64,000 bases of DNA from Paraburkholderia diazotrophica (GCF_900108945.1 NZ_FNYE01000005.1:1-64000); one strand, 5' to 3'. Numbered from the stretch's first letter, positions 43,942-53,345 are shown. The notes: generated by a model from the letters alone, not told the origin. Numbers and translations: made by a program.

Positions 43942-44406
43942 TCATCCTCCGATCATCCCGCGATCGATCTTGCGCGCCAGGATGATCGACGTCGTCGTGC
44001 GCTCGACGCCCGCGAGGCCGCCGATCTGGTCGAGCAGATCGTTCAGGCGCTCGGGCGAATCGGCGCGCAGCCACGCGACGTAATCGAACTCGCCGCTCAC
44101 TGCGCACAGCAGTTGCACTTCCGGCATCCGGTTCAGCTTCTTCTGCACGTCCGGTCCGTACTTCGGCGCGATGATGATGCCGACGTACGCGTAGATGCTC
44201 GCGTCGAGCACGTCCTGGCCGAGCCGCACGCTATAGCCGGCGATCACGTTGGTCTTTTCGAGCCGCGCGATGCGCGCGATCACGGTCGTGCGCGCGACGC
44301 CCAGCTGTCGCGCGAGATTCGCGACGCTTTCGCGCGCGTTGGCCTGCAGCAGTGCAACGAGGTTGCGGTCGAGTTCGTCGAGTTGATCGAGGCGCGGTGG
44401 TCTCAT
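43942..44406 (-). CDS. Lrp/AsnC family transcriptional regulator
   Basis: 154 residues. N-terminal HTH (LDELDRNLVALLQANARESVANLARQLGVARTTVIARIARLE) and C-terminal RAM/ligand domain (YAYVGIIIAPKYGPDVQKKLNRMPEVQLLCAVSGEFDYVAWLRAD). Forms octamers or dimers and senses an amino acid. It lies upstream of, and in the same direction as, the saccharopine-dehydrogenase-like gene, whose control it likely exerts. Confidence 0.9.
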   Translation of the reverse strand: MRPPRLDQLDELDRNLVALLQANARESVANLARQLGVARTTVIARIARLEKTNVIAGYSVRLGQDVLDASIYAYVGIIIAPKYGPDVQKKLNRMPEVQLLCAVSGEFDYVAWLRADSPERLNDLLDQIGGLAGVERTTTSIILARKIDRGMIGG

Positions 44407-44550
44407 CGATTGAAGGTCAGCGTTGAGGTGGAAGCTCGCCGCACGGCGAGCGCAGACGTCGACGACGGGATACGCGGATTATGCACCGCGCGCCCCGCAG
44501 CGCGAATACATGCGGACTGCACATATCGCGCGTTCACGCGGGGCGACGCG

Positions 44551-45435
44551 TCACACGCCGAAGCGCTCGATGACGAAGTCGATGAACGTCGTGAGCTTCG
44601 GCGTCGGGCGGCCGTCGCGCGGATAGAGCAGATGCACGGGCGCGCCATCGGGCAGCCAGTCTTCCAGTACGCAGACGAGCTCGCCACGTTCGATCTCGCG
44701 CGCGAGCAGCGCTTCCGGCTGAAGCACCAGACCGAAGCCGCGCAGCGCCGCCACCTTGAGCGCCTGGCCGTTGTTCGCGCGAAAGCGTCCCGGACGCAGC
44801 TGGCAATCGGTTGCGGCATCTCCGTCGAGACGCCACAGACCCTCGCGGCCCCAATGCAGAAAGCCGAGGCACTCGTGATTGACGAGATCGGCGGGCGTCT
44901 TCGGCGTGCCCATCCGCGCGAGATACGCGGGCGATGCGCACGCGCGCATCCGGTACGGCTTCAACGACCTTGCGACGAGACTCGAATCCGGCAGGCGGCC
45001 GATCCGCACGGCCGCATCGAAACCCTCTTCGACGAGATCGACGATGCGGTTCGACAGATCGAGTTCGAGGCTGACATCGGGCCATGCGCCCAGATAGTCG
45101 GTCATTGCAGGCGAGAACACTTCGACGCCGTACGTGAGCGGCACCGTCACCTTCAGCGTGCCGCGCGGCGCGGACGTCATCGACTCCGCCAGCGACTCCG
45201 CGGCCTTCACGTCGGCGAGAATGCGCCGGCATTGCTCGTAGTACTGGCGACCGATCTCGGTGAGGCTTTGACGGCGCGTCGTGCGCGTCAGAAGCCGCGC
45301 AGAGAGCTGCGTTTCGAGCGAGCGGATGTGCTTGCCGACCATCGCCGACGACAGCTGGAAGCGCTCGGCGGCCGCCGTCAGGCTGCCCGCTTCGACCACG
45401 GCAACGAAGATTTCCATGCTGACGAATTTATCCAC
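44551..45435 (-). CDS. LysR family transcriptional regulator
   Basis: 294 residues. HTH MEIFVAVVEAGSLTAAAERFQLSSAMVGKHIRSLETQL, then linker helix and the LysR substrate-binding domain (GTLKVTVPLTYGVEVFSPAMTDYL, FDAAVRIGRLPDSSLVARSL). The type with LSSAMVGKHIRSLE resembles regulators that act on a neighbouring transporter or oxidase; here the divergent gene is the LTXXQ-type periplasmic protein. Target not determined. Confidence 0.88.
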   Translation of the reverse strand: MDKFVSMEIFVAVVEAGSLTAAAERFQLSSAMVGKHIRSLETQLSARLLTRTTRRQSLTEIGRQYYEQCRRILADVKAAESLAESMTSAPRGTLKVTVPLTYGVEVFSPAMTDYLGAWPDVSLELDLSNRIVDLVEEGFDAAVRIGRLPDSSLVARSLKPYRMRACASPAYLARMGTPKTPADLVNHECLGFLHWGREGLWRLDGDAATDCQLRPGRFRANNGQALKVAALRGFGLVLQPEALLAREIERGELVCVLEDWLPDGAPVHLLYPRDGRPTPKLTTFIDFVIERFGV

Positions 45436-45594
45436 CGGCTATTTTTCCCGATCGTTTCGGTTGTAAGCAGTTGTCGCAATGCAGTCGCGATGGGGCGATA
45501 ACGTGATACTAATAGCAGCCTGATGTGCGCCGCACGCATATGCATAACGCTTCGTCAAGCTTCACTCTCATACGAACGGACAACAGGAGTCTCA

Positions 45595-46110
45595 ATGAAA
45601 AAAACGCTCGCCATTCTCGCTTCCGCATTGTCGATGAGCGCCGCATTCGCACAGACGGCAGCGCCCGCAGGCGCATCGGCGCCCGCCATGTCGACGGCAG
45701 CCTCGCAGACGCAGGGCAAGGCGCGTCATGAGCAGCGCGTCGAAGAACGGATCAGCTATCTGCATTCGCAACTGAAGATCACGTCGACTCAAGAGTCGCA
45801 ATGGAACAACTTCGCCGACGTCATGCGCAACAACAGTGAAACGATGGCCAGCCTGTTCGAGCAACGCAGGGCGAATCCGAACGTGTCCGCGCTCGACGAC
45901 ATGAAGGGCTACGCCGAAATCACGCAGGCTCACGCGGACGGCTCGAAGAAACTCGTCGACGCCTTCGAGCCGCTCTACACCAGTTTCTCGCCGGAGCAGA
46001 AGAAGCTCGCCGACGAAACCTTCCGCCGTCAGCCGGCTGAAGGCGGTGCGCACCACCGCCGCTCGGGCAAATCGGCCGCGCCTGCAACGGACGCGCCCGT
46101 CAAGCCGTAA
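45595..46110 (+). CDS. periplasmic LTXXQ-motif (Spy/CpxP-like) protein
   Basis: 171 residues. Signal peptide MKKTLAILASALSMSAAFAQT, Ala/Ser spacer, then one LTXXQ-family domain: RVEERISYLHSQLKITSTQESQWNNFADVMRNNSETM and YTSFSPEQKKLADETFRR, which carries the two repeats of this chaperone-like/metal-response family. Tail with His pair and Lys/Ala. AGGAG lies 6 bases before the ATG. It probably counters envelope stress or metal. Ends with a strong terminator; divergent from the LysR gene. Confidence 0.85.
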   Translation: MKKTLAILASALSMSAAFAQTAAPAGASAPAMSTAASQTQGKARHEQRVEERISYLHSQLKITSTQESQWNNFADVMRNNSETMASLFEQRRANPNVSALDDMKGYAEITQAHADGSKKLVDAFEPLYTSFSPEQKKLADETFRRQPAEGGAHHRRSGKSAAPATDAPVKP

Positions 46111-46145
46111 CTCGCAGCGCGAGTTGCCACCCGTGTTTCGCAAAA

Positions 46146-46172
46146 CGCCTGCCCTCACGGCAGGCGTTTTTT
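46146..46172 (+). terminator. intrinsic terminator
   Basis: CGCCTGCC (46146-46153), loop of five, GGCAGGCG (46159-46166) and six T (46167-46172). Ends the LTXXQ gene. Confidence 0.92.
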
Positions 46173-46310
46173 ATTGCATCCGCGCGAATCTGGCATCATG
46201 CGCGCCTGCACCGCGTTTGCACCTCGTTTGCACCTCATCGCGCCTCGTTGCTCTTTGTTGCGCTGACGCTGGCTTACGCGGCCCTGTCATCTGAATACGC
46301 TTTAAAGCCC

Positions 46311-46748
46311 ATGCTCGAACTAAAGAACATTGACCTGCTCGCCGATCCTGCCGCGCGACGCGTCGTCAAGGAGGAAACCGTCACCGTGCAATTCGCCCAG
46401 GATGACGGCGAACTGATGAGCCTCGAAGGGCCGAATCGCTACACGCGCGGCGACGCACTGATCACGGGCTCGACGGGCGACCGCTGGGTCGTGTCGCGTG
46501 AACGCTTCGATGCGAAGTACCTGCCCGCCGACGCCGGACTCGCACACGGCGAGGCCGGTTCGTATCGCAATCGCCCCGCCGTCGTTCTCGCAAAGCAGAT
46601 GAGCGAACCGTTCTCGCTCGCGCGTTCGTCGCAGGGCGGCGACGTGCTCAAGGGCACGGCAGGCGACTGGATCATGCAATACGCGCCCGGCGACTATGGT
46701 GTCGTGCAGGCCGCGCGCTTTGCGAAGGTCTATCGGCTCGCGGACTGA
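46311..46748 (+). CDS. hypothetical protein with PGDYGVV motif
   Basis: 145 residues. MLELKNIDLLADPAARRVVKEETVTVQFAQDD begins a soluble beta-rich protein; GDRWVVSRERFDAKY and AGDWIMQYAPGDYGVVQAARFAKVY near the end are the most distinctive parts. No signal peptide. An upstream TTG (46248) would add an apparent hydrophobic lead, but composition there is weak. No family name given. No ribosome binding site is obvious, so the start is uncertain. Confidence 0.6.
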   Translation: MLELKNIDLLADPAARRVVKEETVTVQFAQDDGELMSLEGPNRYTRGDALITGSTGDRWVVSRERFDAKYLPADAGLAHGEAGSYRNRPAVVLAKQMSEPFSLARSSQGGDVLKGTAGDWIMQYAPGDYGVVQAARFAKVYRLAD

Positions 46749-46823
46749 GCGACGCTTCGCGCGATGCGCCTCGGCGCTTGTATGGCTCTCGCCTGGGCGC
46801 TCCACCCGTCGGGCTCGCCGCGT

Positions 46824-47189
46824 TCAGGCGAACTCGTCGCCAAGCTCGACGGTCACTTCACGCGGCACGGTCTTATCTGCCGCGTATTCCTCTTCCAGCG
46901 ATCCCAGCGTCGCCTCGACATACGCGCGCAGCACCGCGAAGCTGCGGCCTCGCAGACGCGGGGGCATCGCGCGATAACGCGCGAGCGCGGCCGGTGCGAT
47001 CGCGACGGTCAACTCCATACGGCGGGCCGTCGAGCCGAAGCGCATCGCGACCCAATGCACGACGATCTGGGGCACGCCGTTGTCATCGGGGCGCTCGATG
47101 AACTGGGTCTGCTCGGGAAAGAGATCGCTGATCACGCGCGCCAGTTCTTCGATCTCGGCGTTCACGCACTCGTACTGATAGGCTTCCAT
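46824..47189 (-). CDS. DUF3022-type protein
   Basis: 121 residues: MEAYQYECVNAEIEELARVISDLFPEQTQ... with RRMELTVAIAPAALARYRAMPPRLRGRSFAVLRAYVEA, a soluble alpha/beta protein of the type seen almost only in Burkholderiaceae (DUF3022, name given from memory of layout). A Gly-poor acidic end follows (ELGDEFA). No function known. Convergent with the PGDYGVV gene. Confidence 0.55.
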   Translation of the reverse strand: MEAYQYECVNAEIEELARVISDLFPEQTQFIERPDDNGVPQIVVHWVAMRFGSTARRMELTVAIAPAALARYRAMPPRLRGRSFAVLRAYVEATLGSLEEEYAADKTVPREVTVELGDEFA

Positions 47190-47242
47190 GTCGATTGGCC
47201 TCGGGCCTGTAGGTCTGGATGGACGATAGGTTCTGTTGAAGC

Positions 47243-48037
47243 TCAAGCCGCGCGCGCGTGCGTTCTGAGCAGCACTGCGGCCACGGCAAGCGCCGCGACG
47301 GCATAGATCGCGTCGACGCTCACGAGCGGCAACAGCCGCGCCTGCGACATCGCGGCGGGCACGTCCACGAGCGCATGCGCGGCGATTGCCACGGGCAGAA
47401 TGGCGCGCCAGCCCGCGCGCACGCCGCGCCACATCAGCACGGACAGCCCGATCTGGAACACCAGCGCGGCCACGCGTTCGAGCACGAAGAGAGCGGCCAT
47501 CGCAGGCGACAGGCTCGCGAGTATCAGATGAAGCCGCATCAGCGATGCGGGCGGGATGTGACCGAGATACGCATCGAGCTGGCCGCGATTTTCCAGCACG
47601 CCGAACGCGATCCACTGCGCCTGCACGATCACGCCGACGAGCCACGCTTCCGCGCCGCCATGCCCGAGCCCGTACGCAAGCGCCGTACCGTCATCCTTGG
47701 CATGGTTTGCTGTGCGCCGCGCCAGCCAGCGCATCGCGATGAAGCGGCCTGCTTCCTCGCAGATGCCCGCCGCCAGCACGCCATAGACGACGAACGCGAG
47801 CGGGTCCGACAGCCATTCGCTCGTCGCTGCGTTCTGATGCAGCAGATAGTCGTTGAGCGCGCGCTCGATCAGCATCGCCGACAACGCGAACACGGCGACG
47901 CCCGCAATCGCAGCGCGCCGGTTCAGCGCGAGCGGCGCGCGCCAGCGGCGGTACAGGCCGATTGGAAGCCATGCAATGAAGAGAGTGGCGACAGCGAGAA
48001 TCGCAAGCGTAATGGGTGAAACGGGGAAAGCTGGCAT
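47243..48037 (-). CDS. YhfC family intramembrane protease-like protein
   Basis: 264 residues with about seven to eight membrane helices. Motifs: GICEEAGRFIAMRWL (Glu-Glu in a helix), LAYGLGHGGAEAWLVG (His-Glu-containing helix) and AIAAHALVDVPAAM (third His). They fit the YhfC group of CAAX-like intramembrane metalloproteases. Substrate unknown. Located next to the DUF3022-type gene on the same strand. Confidence 0.8.
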   Translation of the reverse strand: MPAFPVSPITLAILAVATLFIAWLPIGLYRRWRAPLALNRRAAIAGVAVFALSAMLIERALNDYLLHQNAATSEWLSDPLAFVVYGVLAAGICEEAGRFIAMRWLARRTANHAKDDGTALAYGLGHGGAEAWLVGVIVQAQWIAFGVLENRGQLDAYLGHIPPASLMRLHLILASLSPAMAALFVLERVAALVFQIGLSVLMWRGVRAGWRAILPVAIAAHALVDVPAAMSQARLLPLVSVDAIYAVAALAVAAVLLRTHARAA

Positions 48038-48122
48038 CGAGGCAGCGCGGATCAGATGACGAAAGAGAGGCTCCGCCGCGCATTGTAAGCGCGTCGCCGT
48101 CTGAATGCCGAACGGCCGAAAA

Positions 48123-49193
48123 TCAGCGCGCCGTCGACGCCCGTTCGATCAGTTCGCCCGGCAGCAGGCAGTCGCGCGCACTTGCCTGCACGCCGTCGAT
48201 GCGTTCGTGCAGAAATTCGACAGCCCGATAGCCGATGTCGTACGTCGGCTGGCGAATCGTCGTGATGCCAGCGAGCTCGGCCCATTCGGGATCGTCGATC
48301 GACAGCAGCGCGACGCGCTTTTGCCAGTCCGCGCCATACCGCTGGTTCAGATGCCGCGCAAGCGCCAGCGCGACGGGGCCGTTCGCGGCAAAGAGCGCGA
48401 CGCGTGGCTTCATGACGTCGCCGTCGCTTTTTTTCCGTTCTTCCATCGCGGCATCGATCTCGGCGTCGAGCACGGTGAGCGTCTGCGCGAGTTCGTCCGC
48501 ATCGCCGAGTTCCACTACAACGGTACGGCCGCTCACCTGCGGATACTGCGTCAGCGCCCGATGAAACGCCGCTTCGCGCAGACGCCTCGAACTGACGCGC
48601 TCGAACGGCTGCACGACGAACCACACGCGATCGAAGCCGCGTTCGACGAGATGCCGTGTCGCGACCGTCACGGCCGCTTCGTTGTCGAGCCCGACCATAT
48701 CGGTGACGAGCCCGTCCACCGACCGGTCCACCAGCACGGCCGGAATCCCGCCGCCGCCCACGGGCCGCAACGTCTCCTCGCTCACGCCGAGCGCGTTGAC
48801 GATCACGCCTTCCACGCGATACGTCGTCAGCAGTTGCAGGAAGCGCCGTTCCATGTCGACCTCGTTCGCGGCGTGGCAGATGAGCGGCATGTAGCCGAGC
48901 GCGTGGCAAGCCGCCTCGACGCCTTGCAGCACCTCGACGGAATACGGGTTGGTCAGATCGGCGACCAGCATGCCGATCAGGCGATTGCGTCCGCGCTTCA
49001 GGCCGCGCGCCATCTGGTTCGGCTGATAGTCGAGCCGCTCGATAGCGGCTTCGATGCGCGCGCGCAGTTGCGGCGACAGCACGCTCAGCTCGCCGTTCAG
49101 ATAGCGCGAGATGCTCGTCTTGCCCGTGCCGGCTTCGCGGGCGACGTCGCTGATGGTGGCGCGGCGCGGTGCGCCTGACGTCGGCGTGTTCAT
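48123..49193 (-). CDS. ptxS: LacI family regulator of 2-ketogluconate genes, PtxS-like
   Basis: 356 residues. HTH RRATISDVAREAGTGKTSISRYLNGELSVLSPQLRARIE, then ligand domain starting LIGMLVADLTNPYSVEVLQG and ending AGITTIRQPTYDIGYRAVEFLHERI. PtxS binds 2-ketogluconate and represses the kgu operon. Its ATG overlaps the kguD stop as ATGA (49190-49193), so it is the last cistron of the operon and probably autoregulated through the sites before kguE. Confidence 0.88.
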   Translation of the reverse strand: MNTPTSGAPRRATISDVAREAGTGKTSISRYLNGELSVLSPQLRARIEAAIERLDYQPNQMARGLKRGRNRLIGMLVADLTNPYSVEVLQGVEAACHALGYMPLICHAANEVDMERRFLQLLTTYRVEGVIVNALGVSEETLRPVGGGGIPAVLVDRSVDGLVTDMVGLDNEAAVTVATRHLVERGFDRVWFVVQPFERVSSRRLREAAFHRALTQYPQVSGRTVVVELGDADELAQTLTVLDAEIDAAMEERKKSDGDVMKPRVALFAANGPVALALARHLNQRYGADWQKRVALLSIDDPEWAELAGITTIRQPTYDIGYRAVEFLHERIDGVQASARDCLLPGELIERASTAR

Positions 49194-50158
49194 TGCGAAA
49201 GAACGCCGCGGTTGACGATGTTGATCCTCAGCGTGCCGTCGAGCGCGCCGACCAGGTTTTCCGCCGCGCAGCGCGCCATCGCGTGACGCGTCTCGTGCGT
49301 CGCCGAGCCGATGTGCGGCAGCGCGACCACGTTGCTCATCTTCAGCAGCGGCGAGTCCGCGTCGAGCGGCTCCTTGTCGAACACGTCGAGCCCCGCGCCG
49401 TGGATCGTGCCCGACTGCAGCGCTTCGATCAGCGCGTTTTCATCGACGGTCTGTCCGCGCGACGCGTTGATCAGAATCGCGCTCTTCTTCATTTTGCGCA
49501 ACTCGTTCGCGCCGATCATGTGACGCGTTTCGGGCGTCAGCGGCACCTGCAGGCAGACGAAATCTGCAGTGGCGAGCAGTTCGTCGAACTCGACGCGACG
49601 CGCGCCGTAACGCTGTTCCGCCTCGGCGTTCGCGCTGCGGTTCGTGTAGAGCACCTTCATGTTGAAGCCGAGCGCCGCGCGCCGCGCGACCGCCCCGCCG
49701 ATGCGCCCCAGCCCGACAATGCCGAGCGTCTTGCCCTGCACGTCGACGCCGTACAGCGACGGCCCAATGCTCGCCTTCCACTCGCCCGCCTTCACCCAGT
49801 CGGCCAGTTCGACGACACGCCGCGCGCTCGCCAGAATCAGCGAGAACACGGTATCCGCTGTCGATTCCGTCAGCACGTCGGGCGTATGCGCGAGCACGAT
49901 GCCGCGCTTCGTCAGATCGTCGACGTCGAAGTTGTCGTAACCGACCGAGATCGTCGAGAGCGCCTTGAGCTTCGTCGCGCCTTCGAGCATCGCGGACGTG
50001 ATCTTCACACTTGCGCCGATCGCGCCGTCGGCGTCCTTCAGCATGGCGACGAACGCACTGTGCTGCGCGGCGTCCACCTGCACCACTTCGGCATGCTGCT
50101 GCAGATACGACAGCACATCGTCCGGCAGCGGCTTGTATGCGACGATCTTTCGCTTCAT
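49190..50158 (-). CDS. kguD: 2-keto-6-phosphogluconate (2-hydroxyacid) reductase
   Basis: 322 residues of the D-2-hydroxyacid dehydrogenase family. Rossmann motif GKTLGIVGLGRIGGAVARRA, and the catalytic triad regions LINASRGQ (Arg), GLDVFDKEPL (Glu) and LPHIGSAT (His). In the kgu pathway it reduces 2-keto-6-phosphogluconate to 6-phosphogluconate for the Entner-Doudoroff pathway. It follows kguT by 4 bp. Confidence 0.92.
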   Translation of the reverse strand: MKRKIVAYKPLPDDVLSYLQQHAEVVQVDAAQHSAFVAMLKDADGAIGASVKITSAMLEGATKLKALSTISVGYDNFDVDDLTKRGIVLAHTPDVLTESTADTVFSLILASARRVVELADWVKAGEWKASIGPSLYGVDVQGKTLGIVGLGRIGGAVARRAALGFNMKVLYTNRSANAEAEQRYGARRVEFDELLATADFVCLQVPLTPETRHMIGANELRKMKKSAILINASRGQTVDENALIEALQSGTIHGAGLDVFDKEPLDADSPLLKMSNVVALPHIGSATHETRHAMARCAAENLVGALDGTLRINIVNRGVLSQ

Positions 50159-50162
50159 CGAA

Positions 50163-51443
50163 TCACTTTCCTTGCAACGGAGTGGCGAGCGCCGCAGATT
50201 GCATGCGCGGCGGCTTGACGGCGAGCGTCAGCACGACGGCGGCGACGAGCGCGACGCTCATGAACACATACGACGCAGCAGGCGAGCCCGTCGCGCCGTT
50301 CAGATAGCCGACCACATACGAGCCCACGAACGAGCCGAGCGCGCCCATGCTGTTGATCAGCGCCATTGCGCCGCCCGCGACGTTCTTCGGCAGCAGTTCC
50401 GGCACGATCGCGAAGAACGGGCCGTACGGCGCGTACATCGCGGCGCCCGCGATCACGAGCAGCGCATATGACATCCAGAAGTGCGTCGAGCCGAGTGCGT
50501 ACGAAGCCGCGAACGCCGCCGCGCCGATCAGCAGGAACGGCCACACGAACGCGCGACGGTTGTTGAGTTTATCCGACGCCCATGACGCCGCGAGCATCGC
50601 GATCGTCGCGGCCAGATACGGCAGCGCCGACAGCCAGCCCGTCTCGACCATGCCGAGCGACGAACTGTTCTTCAAAATGGACGGCAGCCACAGCACGAAG
50701 CCGTACACGCCGATGCTCCAGCAGAAGTACTGCGCGCACAGCTTGATGACGGCGGGCTCGCGGAACGCTTCGCCATAGTTGCGCACGGGCTTGATCGCGG
50801 CCTGCTCGGCGCGCAGCGTATCGGCGAGCTGCTTCTTGTCCGCGTCCGATAGCCACGTCACCTGCTCGGGCTTGTCCTTCACGATGAACCACCAGCAGAC
50901 GGCCCACACGATCGCGGGCACGCCTTCTGCGATGAACATCTGGCGCCAGCCGAACGAATGCACGAGGTAGCCGGATACGACGGACATCCACAGCACCGTC
51001 ACGGGATTGCCGAGAATCAGGAACGTGTTGGCGCGCGAGCGCTCGCGCTTCGTGAACCAGTTGCTGATGAAGATCAGCATCGCGGGCATCACGGCCGCTT
51101 CGACGACGCCGAGCGCGAAGCGGATCGCCATCAGCGACGGAATATCGCTGACGATGCCCGTCAGCGCCGCGCAGCCGCCCCACAGCACGAGGCTCCAGAA
51201 CACGAGCTTCTTGACGCTGCGGCGCTCCGCGTAGATCGCGCCCGGAATCTGAAAGAAGAAGTAGCCGAGAAAGAACAGCGCGCCGATCAGCGACGACAGC
51301 CCTTTGCTGATGCCGAGATCCTGGTTGATGCCGGCGGCGGCCGCAAAGCCGTAGTTCGCGCGGTCGAGATAGGCGAGGCTGTACGTGATGAACACGATCG
51401 GCATGATCGTCCACCAGCGGCGAATCGCGAGTGATGAGGGCAT
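50163..51443 (-). CDS. kguT: 2-ketogluconate MFS transporter
   Basis: 426 residues, ~12 helices, anion:cation symporter type. Start MPSSLAIRRWWTIMPIVFITYSLAYLDRANYGFAAAAGINQDLGIS is typical; LFFLGYFFFQIPGAIYAERRSVKKL is the loop 2-3 part, and GGAMALINSMGALGSFVGSY a later helix. Imports 2-ketogluconate. AAGGAGACAGTC precedes the ATG. Between kguK and kguD in the operon. Confidence 0.92.
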   Translation of the reverse strand: MPSSLAIRRWWTIMPIVFITYSLAYLDRANYGFAAAAGINQDLGISKGLSSLIGALFFLGYFFFQIPGAIYAERRSVKKLVFWSLVLWGGCAALTGIVSDIPSLMAIRFALGVVEAAVMPAMLIFISNWFTKRERSRANTFLILGNPVTVLWMSVVSGYLVHSFGWRQMFIAEGVPAIVWAVCWWFIVKDKPEQVTWLSDADKKQLADTLRAEQAAIKPVRNYGEAFREPAVIKLCAQYFCWSIGVYGFVLWLPSILKNSSSLGMVETGWLSALPYLAATIAMLAASWASDKLNNRRAFVWPFLLIGAAAFAASYALGSTHFWMSYALLVIAGAAMYAPYGPFFAIVPELLPKNVAGGAMALINSMGALGSFVGSYVVGYLNGATGSPAASYVFMSVALVAAVVLTLAVKPPRMQSAALATPLQGK

Positions 51444-51484
51444 GACTGTCTCCTTTGTAATGTGTCGTTGCTGACGGCGCAGCG

Positions 51485-52459
51485 TCACGCGGCCAGCGCG
51501 GGCTGCGCCGGATCGCTGCGTTCGAGCGCATCGAGTTCGGCGCGTGTCGGCAGGCCTTCCGAATCGCCGATCACCTGGATCGCCAACGCGCCGATGCGGT
51601 TGCCGCGCGTGACCGCCTCCGGCAGCGCGCGCCCTTCGAGCAGCGCGCTCACCACGCCGACAGCGAAGCCATCGCCCGCGCCCACGGTATCAACGACGTT
51701 CTCGACGCGCTGCGCCGCGACGATGCCCGAGCCGGCCGCCGTGCGGTAATACGCGCCTTGCGCGCCCAGCTTGACGATCACGCCCTTCGCGCCGCGGTCC
51801 AGGTAAAACTGCGCGATGTCGTCGGCTTGCGTATAGCCCGTCAGAACCTCGCCTTCGCCGATGCCGGGCAGCACCCAGTCGGCGAACGTCGCGAGTTCGT
51901 TCAGCGCCGCCGCCATCGCTTCACGCGACGGCCACAGCGTCGGGCGCAGGTTCGGGTCGAACGAAATCGTCTTGCCTGCGTTGCGCATCTCGCGCGCCAG
52001 ATGAAAAGCCAGCTCGCGCGAAGTCGCCGAAATCGCGGGCGCGACGCCCGTCAGATGCAGATGACGCGCGCCCAGCACATAGTCCGCCACATAGTCGTCG
52101 AGCGACAGGTGGCTCGCCGCCGAGCCCTTGCGGAAATACTCGACGGCCGGGTCGCTGCCGTCGTCGCTCTTCGACTTGAGCTGAAAGCCCGTCGGATAGC
52201 GTTCGTCCGTCGTCACGCCGCGCTGATCGATGCCTTCCTTCGTCAGCGTGTCGCGCACGTACTGGCCGAACGAATCGCTGCCGACGCGGCTCATCCAGCC
52301 CACCTTGAAGCCGAGGCGCGACAGGCCGATCGCGACGTTCAGATCGGCGCCCGCGATGCGTTTGGTGAACTGGCCGACGCCCGCGAGGGGGCCCGTTTCG
52401 GCCGCGACGAACATCGCCATCGCTTCGCCGTAGGTGATGACATCGAGTGTCGGATGCAT
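51485..52459 (-). CDS. kguK: 2-ketogluconate kinase (PfkB family)
   Basis: 324 residues. Start VITYGEAMAMFVAAETGPLAGVGQFTKRIAGADLNVAIGLSRLG is the PfkB substrate-side signature; the C-terminal VENVVDTVGAGDGFAVGVVSALLEG holds the GAGD catalytic Asp. It phosphorylates 2-ketogluconate at C6. In the kgu operon between kguE and kguT. A 2-dehydro-3-deoxygluconate kinase role is the sequence-level alternative; context favours KguK. Confidence 0.9.
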   Translation of the reverse strand: MHPTLDVITYGEAMAMFVAAETGPLAGVGQFTKRIAGADLNVAIGLSRLGFKVGWMSRVGSDSFGQYVRDTLTKEGIDQRGVTTDERYPTGFQLKSKSDDGSDPAVEYFRKGSAASHLSLDDYVADYVLGARHLHLTGVAPAISATSRELAFHLAREMRNAGKTISFDPNLRPTLWPSREAMAAALNELATFADWVLPGIGEGEVLTGYTQADDIAQFYLDRGAKGVIVKLGAQGAYYRTAAGSGIVAAQRVENVVDTVGAGDGFAVGVVSALLEGRALPEAVTRGNRIGALAIQVIGDSEGLPTRAELDALERSDPAQPALAA

Positions 52460-52495
52460 GGCTTCTCCTGTTGATGCCGTCCGCGCTCGCCGTTT

Positions 52496-53272
52496 TCAGG
52501 CGGACGCGAGCCGCGCGACGTGGTGCGACGCGTCCTCCGCGATCCGGGCCGCGTCGAACGGGAATTCGATTCCGCGCGGCACGTTGCGCGGCAAAAGCGC
52601 CAGCACGGCCGCGAAAACGGGATCGTCGGCGGCGGGCGCGACGGCAAAACGGCGCGCGCCTTCGCCCGCGACGGCCTTGCAGTGGATGTATTCGACGTGA
52701 TCCGCGAGCTTGCGGGCCGCTTCGACGGGATCGACACCCGGCCACTGCCAGTTGCCGATGTCGAACGTCATGCCGAGCACCGGCTTTCTGCCTTCATTGC
52801 ACCCGTCTTTGGCGAGCGCATTGAAGAGCGCTTCGAACTGCGCGAGCGAGCCGCCTCGCTCCATCTGCCCGTTTTCGACGACGAGCCGCGCCGCGACGCC
52901 CCTCGTGCACTTCGCGATCGCCTCGCCGTACGCGCGTCCCGCAAAGCCGCCCAACTGCAGCTTGACGAAGCGCGCGCCGAGCGCCGTCGCTTCGATCAGC
53001 GCCTCACGCAGCGCCGCTTCCTCGAGCGCGCCGTCCGGCGCGTACAGCTCGGCGGGCGTCGAGTAGACCGACCACAGGTTTTGCGCGGCGATCGTCTTGC
53101 CCAGCGCGGAAAGCGCCTCGGGCGACGCTTCCGCTTCGAGCGCGAACAGCTCGCGACGCACCTCGAAGCCGGCCGCACCCGCTTTCGCAGCCGTCTTCAG
53201 CCACGCGTGATGACCGTCCCTGCGGATCGCGTCGACCCCAAATGCACTCGCGACGATGACGACTTCCGGCAT
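52496..53272 (-). CDS. kguE: 2-ketogluconate utilisation protein, TIM-barrel epimerase/isomerase-like
   Basis: 258 residues of the xylose-isomerase-like TIM-barrel family. Seen: VVIVASAFGVDAIRRDGH start, AGAAGFEVRRELFA, FVKLQLGG, RLVVENGQMERGGSL, MTFDIGNWQWPG (Glu/Asp/His metal-site region) and VEYIHCKAV. KguE is a member of the kgu operon of unclear catalytic step. First gene of the operon; two PtxS-like sites lie upstream (53319-53345). Confidence 0.88.
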   Translation of the reverse strand: MPEVVIVASAFGVDAIRRDGHHAWLKTAAKAGAAGFEVRRELFALEAEASPEALSALGKTIAAQNLWSVYSTPAELYAPDGALEEAALREALIEATALGARFVKLQLGGFAGRAYGEAIAKCTRGVAARLVVENGQMERGGSLAQFEALFNALAKDGCNEGRKPVLGMTFDIGNWQWPGVDPVEAARKLADHVEYIHCKAVAGEGARRFAVAPAADDPVFAAVLALLPRNVPRGIEFPFDAARIAEDASHHVARLASA

Positions 53273-53318
53273 GTGAAAACACCCTGCTGTATTGCTCAAA
53301 TTGCACGAAAACGGTCTT

Positions 53319-53345
53319 TGGAATCGGTTCCAGAAACCGGTATTA
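53319..53345. promoter_or_regulatory. two abutting PtxS-like operator sites before kguE
   Basis: TGGAATCGGTTCCA (53319-53332) and AGAAACCGGTATTA (53332-53345) each resemble the known PtxS palindrome TGAAACCGGTTTCA (11 and 10 of 14 matches). They abut, starting 13 bp apart, 47 bp upstream of the kguE ATG. Confidence 0.6.

Noticed and set aside
46248..46310. TTG start giving a hydrophobic lead to the PGDYGVV protein
   Set aside because: TTG with no binding site; the lead lacks a charged n-region and the rest of the protein looks cytoplasmic.
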